Shown here: piece by piece, positions 61,593 through 64,000 of the stretch
Layout: each line of letters begins with the position of its first letter
Numbering within the stretch: position 1 is the stretch's first letter
Source of the DNA: RYN-230 sp963837335
GTDB lineage: Bacteria > Actinomycetota > Actinomycetes > Streptosporangiales > Streptosporangiaceae
Length of the DNA: 64,000 bases
Direction of reading: 5' to 3'
NCBI GenBank assembly: GCA_963837335.1
Contig: CAWINS010000020.1
Location: 1-64,000, forward strand
Position numbers and translations under genes: made by a program
The notes under the pieces: model-generated
Database searches by the model: none
Seen by the model: the letters and a program-made list of their open reading frames with translations, nothing else
Told to the model about the DNA's origin: nothing

Positions 61593-61989
61593 ATGTCTGA
61601 GGAGAATGAGGCGCTGGTGCGCAGCGCTTACGAGGCCTACGGCCAGGGTGATATGACCAGGCTGCTAACCTGGTCCATCCTGACCTGGAGTGGACCTATC
61701 TCGATCCCAGCTTCGAAAACCCGCAGCCGCAGGTCTGCCACGGCCGGGACCAGCTGGCCTGGGCGCTGGGCGGAGGCTGACCGGGGCGTGAACTCGGAGC
61801 TAGGAGGTCGTCTCCTGCGGAGACAAGGTGATGGTCGCCGTCCATACCCCGGGCGCTGACCAGCACCGCGCCTGGCCGGGCCACGACCGAAATTACCTGG
61901 TGCTCACGATGCGCCAGGGCCAGATCGTCGCGATGCGGGCTTTCCGGGATCTGGACGAGGCTCGCAGCTTCACCAGCGAGGCCGGGTAG
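61593..61989 (+). pseudogene. SnoaL-like (NTF2-fold) protein, several frame changes
   Basis: MSEENEALVRSAYEAYGQGDM is the usual start of SnoaL-like proteins. Later pieces in other frames read HPDLEWTYLDPSFENPQ, GRDQLAWALGG, SCGDKVMVAVHTPG and RQGQIVAMRAFRDLDEA, ending at TAG 61987-61989. At least three frame changes are needed. The fold covers small hydrolases and isomerases, so function is not assignable. It may be a dead gene or an error-rich read. Confidence 0.6.
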
Positions 61990-62021
61990 AGGAGCCACGA
62001 AGCGACCAAGCTGGAGGACCC

Positions 62022-62223
62022 GTGCGGAAGATGTTCTCGTTCATGATCATCAGCGCTGGCCGGCCATGAGTCCGACCCGGACGTCGCGAAGGCGATGAAC
62101 ACCACCCCCAAGATCGTCATCTCGCGGACCCTGCCGCAGGCCACCTGGGCCGGCACGCAGATCATCAGCAACCACGCCGAAGAAGAACTGGCCAGGCACC
62201 GGACAGGGGGCCCTGACCCGTGA
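62022..62223 (+). pseudogene. Remnant of a RibD-like dihydrofolate reductase family gene
   Basis: A short stretch encodes MFSFMII and, in another frame, HESDPDVAKAMNTTPKIVIS, RTLPQATWAG and NHAEEELA, matching the middle of RibD_C proteins. Both ends of the domain are missing, so this is a remnant. It lies 2 kb from an intact relative at 59476-60057. Confidence 0.55.
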
Positions 62224-62299
62224 CTTCAGGGCTGGTGACGCGCCGCCCGGTATGCAACGCTGGTATCACCAATCTCAGGCAACCCGGGGGTCGAGCCTG

Positions 62300-63235
62300 A
62301 TGTCCGAGCAGCCCCAGGTCAACCCGGCGAGCGGCACGCCGTTCGGCGCGCTGAAGCAGATCGATGCTGGCCTGCTGAGGGTTGGATACGCCGAAGTCGG
62401 CCCGGCTGATGGCCGGGTGGTCCTTCTTCTGCATGGGTGGCCCTACGACATTCACAGCTATGCCGGGGTCGCGCCGTTGCTGGCATCGGCAGGGTACCGG
62501 GTGATCGTCCCCTACCTGCGGGGCTATGGCACGACCCGCTTCCTGTCCGATGCGACATTCCGAAATGGCCAGCAGTCAGTCCTCGGGGTCGACGCCATCG
62601 CGCTCATGGATGCTCTTGGCATCGCTGATGCGATCATCGCTGGTTTCGACTGGGGAGCCCGGACGGCCAACGTCGCCGCCGCCCTGTGGCCTGCGCGGTG
62701 CAAGGCCATGGTGTCGGTCAGCGGCTACCTGATCGGCAGCCCGGCGGCCGGCCAGGCACCCTTGCTGCCGCGGGCCGAACTCGCGTGGTGGTATCAGTTT
62801 TATTTCGCCACCGAACGCGGCCAGGCCGGCGATGACCAATACCGGCGCGAGTTTGCCAACCTCATCTGGCAGACCGCCTCGCCCCAGTGGAACTTCGATG
62901 ACGCGACGTTCGACCGAAGCGCCGCGTCCTTTGAAAACCCAGATCATGTCAGCATTGTGATCCACAACTACCGATGGCGACTCGGAGTGGCGGAGGGCGA
63001 GGCGCAATACGACGATCTGGAAAAGCAGCTCGCCGGCGCCCCCGTCATCACCGTGCCAACAATCACCCTCGAAGGTGATGCGAATGGTGCGCCCCACCCA
63101 GAGCCGGGCGCCTATCGGGCAAAGTTCGCGGGCAAGTACGCGCATCGGACCATCTCGGGCGGCGTCGGGCACAATCTGCCGCAAGAGGCTCCGCAGGCTT
63201 TTGCCCAGGCCATCGTTAACGTTGACGGCTACTGA
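62300..63235 (+). CDS. Alpha/beta hydrolase, epoxide-hydrolase-like
   Basis: This 311-residue hydrolase has the oxyanion motif LLLHGWPYDIHSY, IVPYLRGYGTTRF and the nucleophile elbow IIAGFDWGART with an aspartate in place of serine, as in epoxide hydrolases and dehalogenases. A cap region (WWYQFYFATERGQAG) and a C-terminal histidine in GGVGHNLPQE follow. ATG 62300 begins the polar N-terminus; an upstream ATG at 62252 lacks support. The epoxide substrate is unknown. Confidence 0.85.
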   Translation: MSEQPQVNPASGTPFGALKQIDAGLLRVGYAEVGPADGRVVLLLHGWPYDIHSYAGVAPLLASAGYRVIVPYLRGYGTTRFLSDATFRNGQQSVLGVDAIALMDALGIADAIIAGFDWGARTANVAAALWPARCKAMVSVSGYLIGSPAAGQAPLLPRAELAWWYQFYFATERGQAGDDQYRREFANLIWQTASPQWNFDDATFDRSAASFENPDHVSIVIHNYRWRLGVAEGEAQYDDLEKQLAGAPVITVPTITLEGDANGAPHPEPGAYRAKFAGKYAHRTISGGVGHNLPQEAPQAFAQAIVNVDGY

Positions 63236-63345
63236 CCGGTGAAGATCACGCCGCGGGCGGCCTCCCGAGCGCCACCGCGGAGGCGGGTCCAGCCCAGCGA
63301 ACGTCGATCTCAGCCGCCCAGGATCACAGAGCTCAGGAGACGAAG

Positions 63346-64000
63346 ATGCCCGCCGAAGACAACACCGTCCGGCCGTTCCATGTCGACTTTCCGGAAGCGG
63401 AACTGACCGAATTGCGCAGACGCGTCAACGCGACCAGGTGGCCCGAGCGCGAGACGGTCACCGACGACTCACAAGGCGTGCGGCTCGCGCTGATGCAGGA
63501 CCTCGCGCGCTACTGGGGGAGCGATTACGACTGGCGCGCGTGCGAGACGAAACTGAACGCCCTGCCGCAGTTCATCACCGCGATCGACGGGCTGGACATT
63601 CATTTCATTCACGTCCGCTCCCCGCACCAGGACGCACTGCCGCTGATCGTCACGCACGGGTGGCCGGGCTCGATCATTGAGCAACTGAAAATCATCGAGC
63701 CGCTCACCAATCCCACCGCGCACGGCGGCAGCGCGGCGGACGCGTTCCACCTGGTGATTCCGTCGCTGCCGGGCCACGGGTTCTCCGCCAAGCCGACTGC
63801 CACCGGCTGGGATCCGGCCCGCGTCGCCCGCGCCTGGGTGGTGCTGATGAAACGCCTCGGCTACACCCGGTTCGTCGCGCAGGGCGGCGACTGGGGCGCG
63901 GCCGTCACCCAGGACATGGGCATCCAGGCCGCACCAGAACTGGCCGGCATTCACTCCAACATGCCCGGCACCGCTCCCGCCGAGATCAACAAGGGGGTCC
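63346..64000 (+). CDS. Epoxide hydrolase with EHN domain (partial, cut by window end)
   Basis: From ATG 63346 (after AGGAGA) the open frame runs off the window. The N-terminal EHN domain reads FHVDFPEAELTELRRRVNAT and YWGSDYDWRACETKLNAL, followed by THGWPGSIIEQLKIIEPL and the nucleophile elbow AQGGDWGAAVTQDMG. This is the microsomal-type epoxide hydrolase layout. It follows the smaller epoxide-hydrolase-like gene by 110 bases and may be co-transcribed. Confidence 0.85.
   Translation, partial: MPAEDNTVRPFHVDFPEAELTELRRRVNATRWPERETVTDDSQGVRLALMQDLARYWGSDYDWRACETKLNALPQFITAIDGLDIHFIHVRSPHQDALPLIVTHGWPGSIIEQLKIIEPLTNPTAHGGSAADAFHLVIPSLPGHGFSAKPTATGWDPARVARAWVVLMKRLGYTRFVAQGGDWGAAVTQDMGIQAAPELAGIHSNMPGTAPAEINKGV

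Noticed and set aside
1..64000. tRNA or rRNA genes
   Set aside because: No TTCGANTC-type T-arm with cloverleaf context or rRNA conserved segment was seen; the TTCGAAC near 30909 is part of the LexA-like palindrome.

Overview
The window is chromosomal DNA of a high-GC actinomycete (Actinomycetota, most like a Streptosporangiales-type soil organism). Sampled coding lines are about 73% GC, GTG starts are frequent, ATGA stop/start overlaps are common, and the gene families are typical of the group: an F420/FMN luciferase-like monooxygenase, two LuxR-type regulators, an LCP ligase, a Zur-linked zinc operon, a PhoH2 protein near a short cis-prenyltransferase, and a RecQ fused to a phosphoribosyltransferase domain. 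No rRNA, tRNA, CRISPR array or intact transposase was seen.

Layout. 1-4.4 kb: end of an FAD-linked oxidase, a perfect 21-bp hairpin, then a leftward four-gene operon in the dmpE-F-G-H order of the lower catechol meta-cleavage pathway, with a palindromic operator candidate upstream. 4.5-9.4 kb: an alpha/beta-hydrolase-LuxR fusion, an MddA-like methanethiol S-methyltransferase overlapping a luciferase-like monooxygenase, a beta-propeller lipoprotein and a truncated MerR gene with its divergent neighbour. 9.4-14.4 kb: small-molecule enzymes (RibD-like reductase, DAO-type oxidoreductase, esterase-like hydrolase, O-methyltransferase) and a GH3 lipoprotein. 14.6-21.9 kb: a large LuxR-family ATPase regulator, small membrane proteins, a broken sensor histidine kinase and an SDR. 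21.9-24.2 kb: a lower-GC island (two sampled lines 53% and 60%) without confident genes but with gene fragments and micro-ORFs. 24.2-41.6 kb: secreted and membrane proteins likely acting in the cell envelope: a lipoprotein, a CHAP/glucosaminidase wall hydrolase with repeat linkers, polytopic glycosyltransferase-like proteins, an LCP protein, a CDP-alcohol-transferase/DUF5941 protein and an IspD/TarI-family cytidylyltransferase, followed by a class III aminotransferase and PhoH2. 41.9-47.1 kb: cis-prenyltransferase, a conserved hypothetical, an NlpC/P60 hydrolase and a DUF255 protein. 47.1-51.2 kb: a zinc-uptake operon (binding protein, ATPase, two permeases, zur) behind a Zur-box candidate. 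51.2-64 kb: a membrane-anchored DsbA-like protein, a BKACE-like enzyme, a secreted G1-peptidase-like protein with QSIVGD repeats, an amidohydrolase with a convergent FadR-type regulator, RecQ, small stress or detoxification enzymes and two epoxide-hydrolase-like proteins, the last cut by the window edge.

Many genes are interrupted by single-base frame changes while their protein sequence stays recognisable on both sides; one lies inside an otherwise exact 24-base repeat array as a single 25-base unit. This pattern looks more like uncorrected sequence indels than true decay, so frameshifted genes are reported over their full span. In contrast, the MerR gene, the SnoaL gene, a RibD remnant and the contents of the 22-24 kb island look truly degraded.
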